DNA of 64,000 nt from Solimonas soli DSM 21787 (GTDB lineage: Bacteria > Pseudomonadota > Gammaproteobacteria > Nevskiales > Nevskiaceae). The position numbers and the translations under genes were made by a program. This document shows, in pieces, positions 18,337-28,358 of this stretch (the first letter of the stretch is position 1; every line of letters starts with the position of its first letter). The stretch covers positions 161,433 to 225,432 of the forward strand of contig NZ_KI440838.1 in the NCBI RefSeq assembly GCF_000474945.1, read 5' to 3'. The notes beneath the pieces were generated by a model. That model worked only from the letters and a program-made list of their open reading frames with translations. It was not told the origin of the DNA and ran no database searches.

Positions 18337-20118
18337 TCAGTTGCTGCGCTGGATCCGGTTCAGCGCCGGCGGTGCGAGCGGTTGATGGGTGCCGAGCCAG
18401 GCGACCAGCGCGTCGATGTCGAGGTCGCCGCCGACGCGCTCCGTGCCGTCGGCCAGCACCTTGAAGTTGTCGCCGCCGCCGGCGAGGAAGCTGTTGACGG
18501 TCACGCGATAGGTCTTGCTCTTGTCGATGGCGAGGCCGCCGATCGTGACGCTGCCGTCGACGATCTTCTTGTCGTCCGGCTGGCTGGCGTCCCAGGCGTA
18601 GGCGAAACCGTCCGAGACCTGCAGGAAGCGCGGGCTGGTCTGGCCGACCCACTGCTGCGCGAGCAGCGTGTAGATCTGCGCGCCGCTCAGCGTCATCGTC
18701 ACCAGGCTGTTGTAGAAGGGCTGCACGGTGAAGGCTTCGCCGTAGGTGATCTCGCCGGCCGCTTCGCCGCCGCTGATCTGCGCGGCCTGGAAGTCGGCGC
18801 GGATGCCGCCCGGATTCATGAATGCGGCGACGGCCTTCTGCGTGTCGCCCTGCGTGGCGGCGAGCTGCGCGTCGGCGATGACGTCGCCGAGCGTCGATTC
18901 GCCGGCGCCGTTCTGGGTGCGCGTCAGATCGGCGCCGATCCTGCCGACGATCTTGTTCGTGAGCGGCGCGGCGGCGGTCTTGTAGCGCTCGACCAGCGTC
19001 TTGATCGCCGCATCGGCGGCGAGCGTCGGATACGCGCTCGCCGCCGGATTGTCCTGCGCGTCGTTGACGACCAGCTTGTTGTCGGCGCTGACCGCCGTGA
19101 TGTCGCCGCTGGCCGTGTCGATGGTCAGATCGTAGGCGGTCGCGTAGCGGCCGTAGCTGCCGGCACTCGCGTACAGCGGCTTGCCGTTGCGGGTCCCCTG
19201 ACCCTTGCAGATGTAGGCCCAGTGCGTATGGCCACTGACGACGACATCGATGTCGCTGCTCAGGCGATCGAGAACCGGCAGCAGATCGCCGCTCGCACCG
19301 GCGCAGCTTTTGTCGTTGAACGGCACCGTCGTGAAGATGCCCTGGTGGATCAGCACGACGATGGCATTGACGCCCTGCTGCTTCAGTTCCGTCGCGAGCG
19401 CGTTGGCGGTGTCGGCCTCATCTTTGAACGTCAGGCCGGCGACGCCGTCCGGGGTGACGATGGTCGGCGTTTCCTTCAGCACGAGGCCGATGAAGCCGAT
19501 CCTGATCCGGCTGCCGCCGACCTCGAAGGTCTTGATCGCGTAGCCGTCGAACAGCGGCTTGCCGGTCGCGTCATCGATGACGTTGGCGGCGAGATACTTG
19601 AAGCTCGCGCCGGTGAATGCGCCGCCGTCGAGGCAGGTGTCGCTGCCGACCACGCCGCCGCTCCGGCAGCCGCCGTTCTGCAGGCGCTTGAGCTCGGTCT
19701 TGCCTTTGTCGAACTCGTGATTGCCGACCGACGTGTATTCCAGGCCCATGGCGCTGAGCGCCTCGATGGTCGGCTCGTCATGGAACAGCGCCGACACCAG
19801 CGGGCTCGCGCCGACCTGATCGCCGGCGCCGACCACGACGTTGAGCGGATGATCCTGCTTGAGCTGCGTGATCAAGGTCGACAGATAGGCCGCGCCGCCG
19901 ACGCTCTCCTTGATGGTCTTCGTCGCGTCATTCGGATCCGGCACATTGAGCGTGCCGGTGACGTCGAGATTGCCGTGGAAATCGTTGATCGCAATCATGC
20001 GTACGCTCGCCGTCTTCGGCACGTCGCCATGGTTGTCATTGTCGCTGCAGGCGACCAGCGAGCCGAACGCGAGTGCCGCTGCGGCGCTCAGGATCCGGAT
20101 ACGTGGGAGACAGTGCAT
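18337..20118 (-). CDS. 5'-nucleotidase/2',3'-cyclic phosphodiesterase family lipoprotein
   Basis: A 593-residue predicted lipoprotein from the ATG at 20118: signal segment and lipobox SLVAC. The N-terminal calcineurin-like phosphoesterase domain shows INDFHG, GAGDQVGASP, GNHEFD and VVSGHTHW, all metal-binding signatures. The C-terminal 5'-nucleotidase domain shows NPGGIRADF and SFLAGGGDNF, which bind the nucleotide. The expected role is periplasmic dephosphorylation of nucleotides (UshA/NutN type), salvaging nucleosides and phosphate. The exact substrate is not readable. It is monocistronic with its own terminator. Confidence 0.9.
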   Translation of the reverse strand: MHCLPRIRILSAAAALAFGSLVACSDNDNHGDVPKTASVRMIAINDFHGNLDVTGTLNVPDPNDATKTIKESVGGAAYLSTLITQLKQDHPLNVVVGAGDQVGASPLVSALFHDEPTIEALSAMGLEYTSVGNHEFDKGKTELKRLQNGGCRSGGVVGSDTCLDGGAFTGASFKYLAANVIDDATGKPLFDGYAIKTFEVGGSRIRIGFIGLVLKETPTIVTPDGVAGLTFKDEADTANALATELKQQGVNAIVVLIHQGIFTTVPFNDKSCAGASGDLLPVLDRLSSDIDVVVSGHTHWAYICKGQGTRNGKPLYASAGSYGRYATAYDLTIDTASGDITAVSADNKLVVNDAQDNPAASAYPTLAADAAIKTLVERYKTAAAPLTNKIVGRIGADLTRTQNGAGESTLGDVIADAQLAATQGDTQKAVAAFMNPGGIRADFQAAQISGGEAAGEITYGEAFTVQPFYNSLVTMTLSGAQIYTLLAQQWVGQTSPRFLQVSDGFAYAWDASQPDDKKIVDGSVTIGGLAIDKSKTYRVTVNSFLAGGGDNFKVLADGTERVGGDLDIDALVAWLGTHQPLAPPALNRIQRSN

Positions 20119-20173
20119 GCGCTTGCGCTCCGTGCAGGACGAGGACAGGGAGGCACAGGCTAGGCGGCGAAGG

Positions 20174-20596
20174 TTGCGCTGGCGTTGCCGGCCGTTGACG
20201 GCTTTCGCCGCCTGCGCACTCGCCGCCTGCAATGTGCACGACCGCGGCAAGATCGCCGCGCTCGAACGCGGCCGCGCCGCCGCCGCGCCCTGCATCGAGC
20301 GCTTTCATGACCAGGGACACACCTATGCGGAGTGCGTGCGCTATGTCGCCGCCGGCTCCGGCGGCGACGAAGCCGCCTGGCAGCGGCTCGGCGCGCTGAC
20401 GCAAGGCTGGTTCAGCGCCGATCTCGCGGCGCGGCAGACCGGCGATGCCGATGCTGTCGTCGCCGCCCGCGCGCTGCTCGCCGAAGCCGATGCCGAGCAG
20501 CGCCGGCTTGCGGTGCCGGACGCAGCGCTGTGCGCACTGCTTGCGCAGGACTGCGCGCTGTTCGGCGCGCGCCGTGTGGCCGTGCGCGCCGGCTGA
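20174..20596 (+). CDS. Small putative lipoprotein of unknown function
   Basis: Not recognised. The frame from a TTG at 20174 (AAGG just upstream) gives about 140 residues: a basic start, a hydrophobic stretch and a lipobox-like ACALAAC near residue 19, then an Ala-rich helical protein with Cys-containing CIERF...YAECVRYVAA and CALLAQDCALF. Other starts (ATG 20117, TTG 20195) are possible; ATG 20117 would overlap the divergent nucleotidase start. It ends before the rpoH terminator. Codon use suits a real gene, but support is modest. Confidence 0.5.
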   Translation: MRWRCRPLTAFAACALAACNVHDRGKIAALERGRAAAAPCIERFHDQGHTYAECVRYVAAGSGGDEAAWQRLGALTQGWFSADLAARQTGDADAVVAARALLAEADAEQRRLAVPDAALCALLAQDCALFGARRVAVRAG

Positions 20597-20619
20597 TGCC
20601 CGCCGCCTTGGCGCGCCAA

Positions 20620-20648
20620 GAAAAACGCCCGGCGCGGGGCCGGGCGTC
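20620..20648 (-). terminator. Intrinsic terminator of rpoH
   Basis: On the minus strand a 9-bp GC-rich stem (arms at 20639-20647 and 20625-20633) is followed by five T. It ends the rpoH transcript, about 55 bases after its stop. Confidence 0.85.
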
Positions 20649-20701
20649 TGCTTGCCTGGACAGTCGGAACCACGGGGGCTCCGGCTTGCGCAGGGCGCGC
20701 A

Positions 20702-21571
<870 letters not shown>

Positions 21572-21597
21572 CTCGATCACCTCCCTCTTCATGGAGT

Positions 21598-21635
21598 TTA
21601 GCACTCGAAATATTGGAGTGCTAAAACCGCGCCAA
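21598..21635 (-). promoter_or_regulatory. CIRCE element and probable promoter of rpoH
   Basis: TTAGCACTC (21598-21606) and GAGTGCTAA (21616-21624) flank a 9-base spacer: an exact CIRCE palindrome, the operator of the heat-shock repressor HrcA. On the minus strand a TTGGCG (-35, at 21635-21630) and TATTTC (-10, at 21612-21607) with 17-base spacing place the operator over the promoter. It lies 27 bases before the rpoH ATG. The CIRCE match is direct; the promoter hexamers are inferred. Confidence 0.9.
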
Positions 21636-21721
21636 GTTCCCCGGAACCCTGCCACTCAGCGGCCAAGTCCTTGATCCGGCGCGGTCGATCCCCATCTGGG
21701 GGCGTTTTGCCGGTTTGCAAG

Positions 21722-22672
21722 CTAGCGCGGCTCGATGAGCGCCAGGCGCCGGCCGACGGTGACGAAGGCGCCGGTCCAGCCGAGCACGATGCCGGCCAGC
21801 AGCAGGGCGAAGCCGTCCTGCATCGGCAGGCCGGTCAGGCTGAATTCGCTGCCGTAGGCACTGGCCAGCGCCTGTGCCGGGCCGCGCAGGGCCTGCGTGC
21901 CGCCGGCGACCAGCAGCCAGGCGAGGACGCCGCCGAGCAGGCCATGCCAGAAGCCGGCATAGAGGAAGGGCCGGCGGATGAAGCTGTCGGGCGCACCGAT
22001 CAGCTTCATGACCTCGATTTCGTCGCGCCGCGCCTCGATGTCGAGGCGGATGGTGTTGCCGATGATGACCATGACGGCGACGCCGAGCAGCACCGCGACG
22101 ATGCCGACCGCGCGCTGCGCGATGTCGAGCAGCGCGTACAGGCGCTCCAGCCACTTCTGGTCGAGCTTGGCGAGGTCGACCTCCGGCACGCGGCCGAGAC
22201 GCGCGGCCAGTTCCTCGACGCCGGCCTTGCCGAGCCTGCGGTTCGGCGTCACGGCGATCACCGCCGGCAGCGGGTTGTCGCTGAGGATGGCCAGCGCGTC
22301 GCCGAAACCGGATTGCGCCTTGAAATCGGCGAGCGACTGCGCGCGCGAGATGTACTCCGTCCTGCCGACCCCGATTTCCGAGCGCAGTTCGCGCGCCAGC
22401 GCGGCGCCGCGCTCGTCGGAGACATTGTCCTTGAGGAACAGCGAAATCTGCAGCGAGGCCTGCCAGCTGTAGCCGACGTCGGCGAGATTGCGGGTCAGCA
22501 CGTAGAGCCCGGCCGGCAGGGCGAGGGCGATGCCGATGACCAGGGCGGTGAGCGCGGCGGCGAGCGGCGCCTTGGCCAGCTTGCCGAGCGAGAAGAAGAA
22601 CACGCGCGCGTGCGCCTGCGTCAGGCGCGCCAGGAAGCCCGGCCGTTCGAGTCCGGCTTCAACGAGCGCCAT
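21722..22672 (-). CDS. ftsX: Cell division protein FtsX
   Basis: Membrane partner of FtsE, 316 residues. A cytoplasmic N-terminus precedes one transmembrane helix (LTALVIGIALALPAGLYVL), a periplasmic domain of about 110 residues, then three helices with the FtsX signature IIGNTIRLDIEARRDEIEVMKLIGA. FtsEX regulates septal peptidoglycan hydrolases and divisome assembly. Its start overlaps the end of ftsE by 14 bases. Confidence 0.94.
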   Translation of the reverse strand: MALVEAGLERPGFLARLTQAHARVFFFSLGKLAKAPLAAALTALVIGIALALPAGLYVLTRNLADVGYSWQASLQISLFLKDNVSDERGAALARELRSEIGVGRTEYISRAQSLADFKAQSGFGDALAILSDNPLPAVIAVTPNRRLGKAGVEELAARLGRVPEVDLAKLDQKWLERLYALLDIAQRAVGIVAVLLGVAVMVIIGNTIRLDIEARRDEIEVMKLIGAPDSFIRRPFLYAGFWHGLLGGVLAWLLVAGGTQALRGPAQALASAYGSEFSLTGLPMQDGFALLLAGIVLGWTGAFVTVGRRLALIEPR

Positions 22673-23381
22673 GGCGCCCTCCCAGCTGCGAGGCGGCGGT
22701 CGGCCGCTTGTCGGTGATGTGACCCTGTTCGAGATGGATGATGCGATGCGGCAGCGCCTCGATCAGATCGATGGCGTGCGTGGCGATCATCACCGTCACG
22801 CCGGCCTCGTTGAAGCGCTGGAAGCCCTTCATCACCTCGAGCGCCATCTCCGGATCGAGATTGCCGGTCGGTTCGTCGGCGAGGATCAGCGCCGGCTTGG
22901 TGACGATGGCGCGGGCGATGCCGACGCGCTGCTGCTCGCCGCCGGACAGGGTCAGCGGCAGCGACTTCTCGCGATTCAGCAGGCCGACCGCGTCGAGCGC
23001 GGCGCGCGTGCGACGGCCGATGTCGGCGTAGGCGTAGCCGCGGATCACCAGCGGCAGCGCCACGTTGTCGAACACCGTGCGGTCGTAGAGCAGGTTGAAG
23101 TTCTGGAAGACCAGGCCGATGTGCTGGCGATACGCCGGGATGTGGCGGCTCTTCAGCGCCGACAGGTTCTGGCCCATGACCACGACCTGCCCGCGGCTGG
23201 CGCGGCACAGGGCGGCGATCAGGCGCAGCAGCGTGGTCTTGCCGGCACCGCTCGGGCCGGTAACGTAGAGCATCTCGCCCTGCGCGACGGAGAAGCTGAC
23301 GCCGTCGAGCACGTCGAGCCCGCCGGGATAGCGGTACGAGACCTGATCGAAGCGGATGATGTCGGAGGTCGCGCGGCTCAT
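22659..23381 (-). CDS. ftsE: Cell division ATP-binding protein FtsE
   Basis: ABC-type ATPase of 240 residues that works with FtsX. Walker A GPSGAGKTT, the Q-loop FQNFNLL, signature LSGGEQQRVGIARA, Walker B LILADEPTGNLD and the switch His in IATHAIDL are intact. It lies 73 bases downstream of ftsY. Confidence 0.95.
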   Translation of the reverse strand: MSRATSDIIRFDQVSYRYPGGLDVLDGVSFSVAQGEMLYVTGPSGAGKTTLLRLIAALCRASRGQVVVMGQNLSALKSRHIPAYRQHIGLVFQNFNLLYDRTVFDNVALPLVIRGYAYADIGRRTRAALDAVGLLNREKSLPLTLSGGEQQRVGIARAIVTKPALILADEPTGNLDPEMALEVMKGFQRFNEAGVTVMIATHAIDLIEALPHRIIHLEQGHITDKRPTAASQLGGRHGAR

Positions 23382-23454
23382 GCGCGCGCCGTCTCCGGCG
23401 CCGCGTCCGGCGATGCCCGCCGCCTGTCGTTCCGCATCCCCATGGCTCCCGTTG

Positions 23455-24384
23455 TCATTCCCCGATGAGCGCGTCGGCGTAGGCCTCGGCGTCGAACGGC
23501 TGCAGATCGTCCACCGCCTCGCCGAGCCCGATGAAGCGCACCGGCAAGGCCATGCGGCGCGCGATCGCCAGCAGAATACCGCCTTTCGCAGTGCCGTCCA
23601 ACTTGGTGATGACGAGGCCGGTGAGGCCGATCGCCTCGTGGAACTGGATCGCCTGCGTCAGCGCATTGCCGCCGGTCGTCGCGTCGACGACCAGCAGCAC
23701 TTCGTGCGGTGCGTAGGGGTCGTGCTTCTGCACCACGCGCTTGATCTTGCGCAGCTCGTCCATCAGGTGCGCCTGCGTGTGCAGGCGGCCGGCGGTGTCG
23801 GCGATGACCAGGTCGAAGTCGCGCGCCTTCGCCGACTGCACGGCGTCGTAGATCACGCTCGCCGAGTCGGCGCCTTCGCCCTGCGCGAGGACCGGCACGT
23901 CGACGCGCTTCGCCCAGGTCGTCAGCTGCTCGACGGCGGCGGCCCGGAAGGTGTCGCCGGCGGCCAGCAGCACACGCTTGCCTTCGCGCTTGTAGCGCGC
24001 CGCGAGCTTGCCGATCGTCGTCGTCTTGCCGACGCCGTTGACGCCGGCGACGAACAGGATGAAGGGCTTGATGAAGGCCGGCATGACCAGCGGCTTGGCG
24101 ATCGGCGCCAGCAGCTCGACGAGATACTTCTTCAGCGCCGCGCGCAGCTGCTGCGGGTTCTTGATGCGGCCGGCGTTGACTTCATTCTGCAGGCGCTCGA
24201 TCAGCCACTGCGTGGCGTCGACGCCGGCATCGGCCAGCAGCAGGCGCGTCTCGAGTTCCTCGAGCGCCTCCGGCGTCAGCTTGTCGGCGGCGAAGAGGGT
24301 CGAGAGGTCGCGCGTCAGCCACGAATCGCCCTTGTTGAGGCGCGAACGCAGCTTGGTGAACAGACCGGAGGATTCGGAAGACAT
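23455..24384 (-). CDS. ftsY: Signal recognition particle receptor FtsY
   Basis: SRP-receptor GTPase that docks translating ribosomes at the membrane. There are 309 residues from the ATG at 24384. A short helical N domain precedes the G domain: P-loop GVNGVGKTTT at 114-123, GDTFRAAAVEQL, DTAGRLHTQAHLMDEL and TKLDGTAKGG. The long acidic A domain of the E. coli protein is absent, so this is the compact form. It begins 23 bases after the DedA fusion gene and leads into ftsE-ftsX-rpoH. Confidence 0.95.
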   Translation of the reverse strand: MSSESSGLFTKLRSRLNKGDSWLTRDLSTLFAADKLTPEALEELETRLLLADAGVDATQWLIERLQNEVNAGRIKNPQQLRAALKKYLVELLAPIAKPLVMPAFIKPFILFVAGVNGVGKTTTIGKLAARYKREGKRVLLAAGDTFRAAAVEQLTTWAKRVDVPVLAQGEGADSASVIYDAVQSAKARDFDLVIADTAGRLHTQAHLMDELRKIKRVVQKHDPYAPHEVLLVVDATTGGNALTQAIQFHEAIGLTGLVITKLDGTAKGGILLAIARRMALPVRFIGLGEAVDDLQPFDAEAYADALIGE

Positions 24385-24407
24385 GGGCGTTTTCTGGAAA
24401 CGGGGTT

Positions 24408-26363
24408 TTACCAGAGCAGCCAGACCGACGCGACCTGCCGGTGCTCGGTATCGGGCAGCGCCGCGACGAGATCGGCGAGTGGCGGATCGAAGTCCGTGGC
24501 GACCGGATAGCGCAGCAGGCGATGGAAGCTGCGCGCTTCCTGCAGCGAGACATTGCCGACCCAGATCGGCCGGCCGTCGTCGAGCCGGTAATGCGAGGGC
24601 CACAGGCGGATGAAGTACTGGTGCGTCTCGTCGATCGGCCGACGCAGCATCAGCGCCGGATGTTCGCCGGCGTGCACCTGCGGCAGCACCGGCAGTTCGC
24701 CGACCGCCGTCGAATTGGTCAGCCAGTGCAGCATCTGCGTCGCCGCCAACGGGGCCGGCTCCTGCCAGCCGGCGGCGCGCAGACGGGCGTCGATGTCGGA
24801 CAGCGCGCCGGCCCACTGCACGGTGAACGGCTGGCGCAGCCGGCCGGCGGCGTCCTGGCGCTGCGTCGGGAAACGCGGCCGGGCCGGCGCGTTCCGCCAG
24901 TCCGCCTCGGTGATCGTCTGGTAATGCGGCGGTGGACGCGGCGGCGGGATGTCGAGCTGCTGCCAGCGCCAGGCGAGCGCGACCACGAAGCTGAGCGCGA
25001 CCGGCAGCGCGACCCAGCGCGTGCGCACCATGTCGGGATGATGCAGGCGATAGCCGAGGCCGAGCAGGGCGACCCATACCAGGCCGAACAGCACCAGCAG
25101 CATGGCCACGCTGAACCACTGCAGGCCGAGATAGAGGTGGGCGAAGAGCAGCAGCAAGAGGAGCAGCGAGCTGATGCCATACAGCAGCGTGCGCAGCGAC
25201 GGGCTGCGGCCGCTGGCGAGCAGCACCGGCAGGAAGCCGTAGATGATGGTCGCCAGAATCAGGTCGCGGCTGCGCGCCGCGAGCGGCGCGCCGGCATCGA
25301 AGTAGTGATACGGCGGCTGCAGCAGCGGCGTCGCGTAAAGGCCGGCGGTGATCGCGCCGCCGAAGGCCAGCGCCGCCAGCCAGTGCGCGGCGGCGCGCGG
25401 CTTGCGCAGCGCCAGCAGCGAGACAAAGACGACGGCGGCGACCGGCACGTAGACCGGCCATTCGCCCATCTGCAGCAGGCGCCGCGCCAGCGACAGGCCC
25501 CAGGGCGTGTGCAGGTCGCGCAGCCACTGGAACACCGCGCCGTCGATGCGCATCGGGTAGTGGTGCAGGTGCACGCCGGCGACGAGGTAGAGCAGGCCCG
25601 CGCCGATCGCGAGCAGCAGCACGGCGAGCACGGCGAGTGCCGGCGATTCCGGCAGTTCGTCGTCGATCAGCGCCAAGCCGTGCCGGCCGGCGGCGCGGCG
25701 CTGCTGGCTCCAGGCCAGCAGGCGCGGAATCCACACGCTGGCGAGCGCGCTGGTGCGGCGCGTGATGACGACCGTCAGCCACAGGGCGAGCCACAGCCCG
25801 ACCAGGAGCGCGAGCAGCAGGCTCGCGAGACGGCCGGCGACTTCGGCGGCGAGCCCGAGCGAGGCGCCGAACACCACGCCGGGCACGATGAAGGCGCAGG
25901 CCCAGGCGCAGGCGCCGATGCCGTCGGCGAGCAGGAACTTCCAGTACGGCATGCCGGCCGCCGCCGACAGCGCCGGCGTCACCGCGCGCAGCGGCCCGAG
26001 GAAGCGCGCCAGCAGCACGCTGTACGGCCCGTAGCGCTCGAAGAAGCGGCGCGCCCGCACGACGATCTCCGGGTGGCGGAGGAAGAAACGCGCCTGGAAC
26101 AGGCGCTCGCCGTAGCGGTGGCCGAGCCAGAAACTCAGCGTGTCGCCGACCAGCGCGCCGGCGGCGGCGAGCAGCAGCGTCGGCCACAGCTCCAGCGCGC
26201 CGAGCGCGACCAGCGCGCCGATCGCGAACAGCGGCAGCGCCGCCGGCACGAAGGCGCCGACGATGAACAGCGAATCGCAGAAGGTGATCGCGAACAGCAG
26301 CCACAGCGCCCAGTTCGGATGGGCGTTGATCCAGGCCAGAAGCGACTGCAGCGCTTCGGTCAT
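24408..26363 (-). CDS. DedA / PAP2-like / LssY_C fusion membrane protein
   Basis: A 651-residue membrane protein in three parts. Residues 1-200 are a DedA/SNARE-associated domain ([17 protein letters not shown] and [20 protein letters not shown]). Residues about 240-450 are a PAP2-type membrane domain. About 500-640 are a soluble LssY_C domain ([48 protein letters not shown]). The family is usually described as a DedA/phosphatase fusion, but the phosphatase residues are gone here: the PSGH position reads around SRD at 365-367, and SR-x5-H-x3-D reads as AH-x5-Q-x3-V (Gln415). A lipid transport or scaffold role seems likelier than catalysis. Its start overlaps the hemL stop (ATGA). Confidence 0.85.
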   Translation of the reverse strand: MTEALQSLLAWINAHPNWALWLLFAITFCDSLFIVGAFVPAALPLFAIGALVALGALELWPTLLLAAAGALVGDTLSFWLGHRYGERLFQARFFLRHPEIVVRARRFFERYGPYSVLLARFLGPLRAVTPALSAAAGMPYWKFLLADGIGACAWACAFIVPGVVFGASLGLAAEVAGRLASLLLALLVGLWLALWLTVVITRRTSALASVWIPRLLAWSQQRRAAGRHGLALIDDELPESPALAVLAVLLLAIGAGLLYLVAGVHLHHYPMRIDGAVFQWLRDLHTPWGLSLARRLLQMGEWPVYVPVAAVVFVSLLALRKPRAAAHWLAALAFGGAITAGLYATPLLQPPYHYFDAGAPLAARSRDLILATIIYGFLPVLLASGRSPSLRTLLYGISSLLLLLLLFAHLYLGLQWFSVAMLLVLFGLVWVALLGLGYRLHHPDMVRTRWVALPVALSFVVALAWRWQQLDIPPPRPPPHYQTITEADWRNAPARPRFPTQRQDAAGRLRQPFTVQWAGALSDIDARLRAAGWQEPAPLAATQMLHWLTNSTAVGELPVLPQVHAGEHPALMLRRPIDETHQYFIRLWPSHYRLDDGRPIWVGNVSLQEARSFHRLLRYPVATDFDPPLADLVAALPDTEHRQVASVWLLW

Positions 26364-27643
26364 TTGGCGATGGCGAACGCCTCGGACGCCGCGTCCAGCG
26401 TGCGCTCGATTTCCTCGGGACCGTGCCGCGTCGACACGAAGCCGGCCTCGTAGGCCGACGGCGCGAGGTAGACGCCGCGTTCCAGCATGGCGTGGAAGAA
26501 GCGCTTGAAGCGCGCCGCGTCGCCGCGCATGACGTCGGCGTAGGTGGTGATCCGCTCCACGTCGGTGAAATACAGGCCGAACATGCTGCCGACCTGGGTG
26601 GTGGTGAACGGCACGCCGGCATCGCTCGCGCGTTCGCGCAGGCCGGCGAGCAGTTGCGCGGTGCCGCGTTCGAGCTGCGCGTACAGATGCGCGTCGTCGA
26701 GCTTGCGCAGGATCGCCAGGCCCGCCGCCATCGCCAGCGGATTGCCGGACAGCGTGCCGGCCTGGTAGACCGGGCCGAGCGGCGCGAGCTGTTCCATCAC
26801 CGCGCGCTTGCCGCCGAAGGCGCCGACCGGCAGGCCGCCGCCGATGATCTTGCCGAGCGTCACCAGATCGGCGTCGATGTCGTAGAGGCCGCAGGCGCCG
26901 CGCGGGCCGACGCGGAAACCGGTCATCACCTCGTCGACGACCAGCAGCGCGCCGTTCTTCGTGCACAGCGCGCGCAGGCCGTCGAGAAAGCCCGGCTGCG
27001 GCGGCACGCAGTTCATGTTGCCGGCGACCGGTTCGAGGATGATCGCCGCCACTTCACCGTCGTGATCGCGCAGCAGCGCCTCGACCGAGGCGAGATCGTT
27101 GTACTGCGCGGTCAGCGTGTACTTGGCGAGATCGGCCGGCACGCCCGGCGAGGTCGGCACGCCGAAGGTCAGCAGGCCGGAGCCGGCCTTGACCAGCAGC
27201 GCGTCGCCGTGGCCGTGGTAGCAGCCTTCGAACTTGATGATGTAGTCGCGGCCGGTCGCGCCGCGCGCCAGGCGCAGCGCGCTCATGGTCGCTTCGGTGC
27301 CGCTGTTGCACATGCGCACCATGTCGAGGCCGGGAACGCGCGAGCAGAGCAGCTCGGCCATCTCGATCTCGAGTTCGGTCGGCGCGCCATAGGAAACACC
27401 GATGCCGGCCTGGTGCTGGATCGCGGCGATCACGTCCGGGTCCTGGTGGCCGGTGATCATCGGACCCCAGGAGCCGACGTAGTCGATGTAGCGCCGGCCG
27501 TCGGCATCGATCAGGTACGCACCGTCGGCGCTGGCAATGAAGCGCGGCGTGCCGCCGACCGCGCGGAAGGCGCGCACCGGCGAATTGACGCCGCCCGGAA
27601 TGGTTTTCTGCGCGCGCTGGAACAGCTGTTCGGAATGGTTCAT
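26360..27643 (-). CDS. hemL: Glutamate-1-semialdehyde 2,1-aminomutase
   Basis: PLP enzyme converting glutamate-1-semialdehyde to 5-aminolevulinate in the C5 route to haem, 427 residues. Seen are [28 protein letters not shown], the PLP aspartate segment [10 protein letters not shown] and [11 protein letters not shown] with Lys265. This organism therefore makes haem from glutamate. It sits downstream of thiD-thiE, an arrangement common in gammaproteobacteria. Confidence 0.96.
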   Translation of the reverse strand: MNHSEQLFQRAQKTIPGGVNSPVRAFRAVGGTPRFIASADGAYLIDADGRRYIDYVGSWGPMITGHQDPDVIAAIQHQAGIGVSYGAPTELEIEMAELLCSRVPGLDMVRMCNSGTEATMSALRLARGATGRDYIIKFEGCYHGHGDALLVKAGSGLLTFGVPTSPGVPADLAKYTLTAQYNDLASVEALLRDHDGEVAAIILEPVAGNMNCVPPQPGFLDGLRALCTKNGALLVVDEVMTGFRVGPRGACGLYDIDADLVTLGKIIGGGLPVGAFGGKRAVMEQLAPLGPVYQAGTLSGNPLAMAAGLAILRKLDDAHLYAQLERGTAQLLAGLRERASDAGVPFTTTQVGSMFGLYFTDVERITTYADVMRGDAARFKRFFHAMLERGVYLAPSAYEAGFVSTRHGPEEIERTLDAASEAFAIAK

Positions 27644-27728
27644 GGCAATGCGGCGACCGTCGGGCGGCGCCGGTCGACGGCGTTTGGAGGCGGGAGCCGG
27701 ATTCTACGGGATGTGGGTGACGCGCTCG

Positions 27729-28358
27729 TCACCCTTCGAGGGCGCTGACGTAGGCGCGCGCCGCGGCGCCGATATCGTCGGCGCCGAACACGCCGTCGAC
27801 GGCGGCGAACAGCGTCGCGCCGGCCTGTTGCACGAGACGCACGTTGTCCGGCGTGAGGCCGCCGATCGCGCAGATCGGCACCGCGAATTCGCCACGCGCC
27901 GCCGTCAGCGTGGCGAGTTCGGCGGGCGCTGCGTCCGGCTTGGTATGCGACGCGAAGAAGCGGCCGAACGCCACATAGCTGGCGCCGTCGGCGATCGCCG
28001 CGCGCGCGCGCGGCAGCGAATTGCCGCAGGTCGCGCCGACGATCGCCCCCGCGCCGAGGCGCAGGCGCGCGTCGCGCACGCTGCCGTCGGCGGCGCCGAG
28101 ATGCACGCCGTCGGCGCCGCTCGCCACGGCGAGCGCCAGATCGTCGTTGACGATGAACGCCGCGCCGCGTGCGCGGCACAGCGCGGCGAGCGCGGCGGCA
28201 AGGCGTTCGCGCTCGGCCGGCGGATTCCATTTGTCGCGGTACTGGATGAGGCCGGCGCCGCCGCCGATCGCCGCGGCGACCGCCGTCAGCAGCGCCGCCG
28301 GCTCGCGCACGAGGCGCTCGGGCGTGATCGCGTACAGACCGCGGATGGCGAGGCTCAT
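27729..28358 (-). CDS. thiE: Thiamine-phosphate synthase
   Basis: Joins HMP-pyrophosphate and thiazole phosphate to thiamine phosphate. The 209 residues form a TIM barrel with LIQYRDK (phosphate and metal), VNDDLALAV, ADGVHLG, GATCGN and CAIGGLTPDNV. Its start overlaps the thiD stop (ATGA), and hemL follows 85 bases later. No TPP riboswitch signature was found upstream of the pair. Confidence 0.93.
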   Translation of the reverse strand: MSLAIRGLYAITPERLVREPAALLTAVAAAIGGGAGLIQYRDKWNPPAERERLAAALAALCRARGAAFIVNDDLALAVASGADGVHLGAADGSVRDARLRLGAGAIVGATCGNSLPRARAAIADGASYVAFGRFFASHTKPDAAPAELATLTAARGEFAVPICAIGGLTPDNVRLVQQAGATLFAAVDGVFGADDIGAAARAYVSALEG

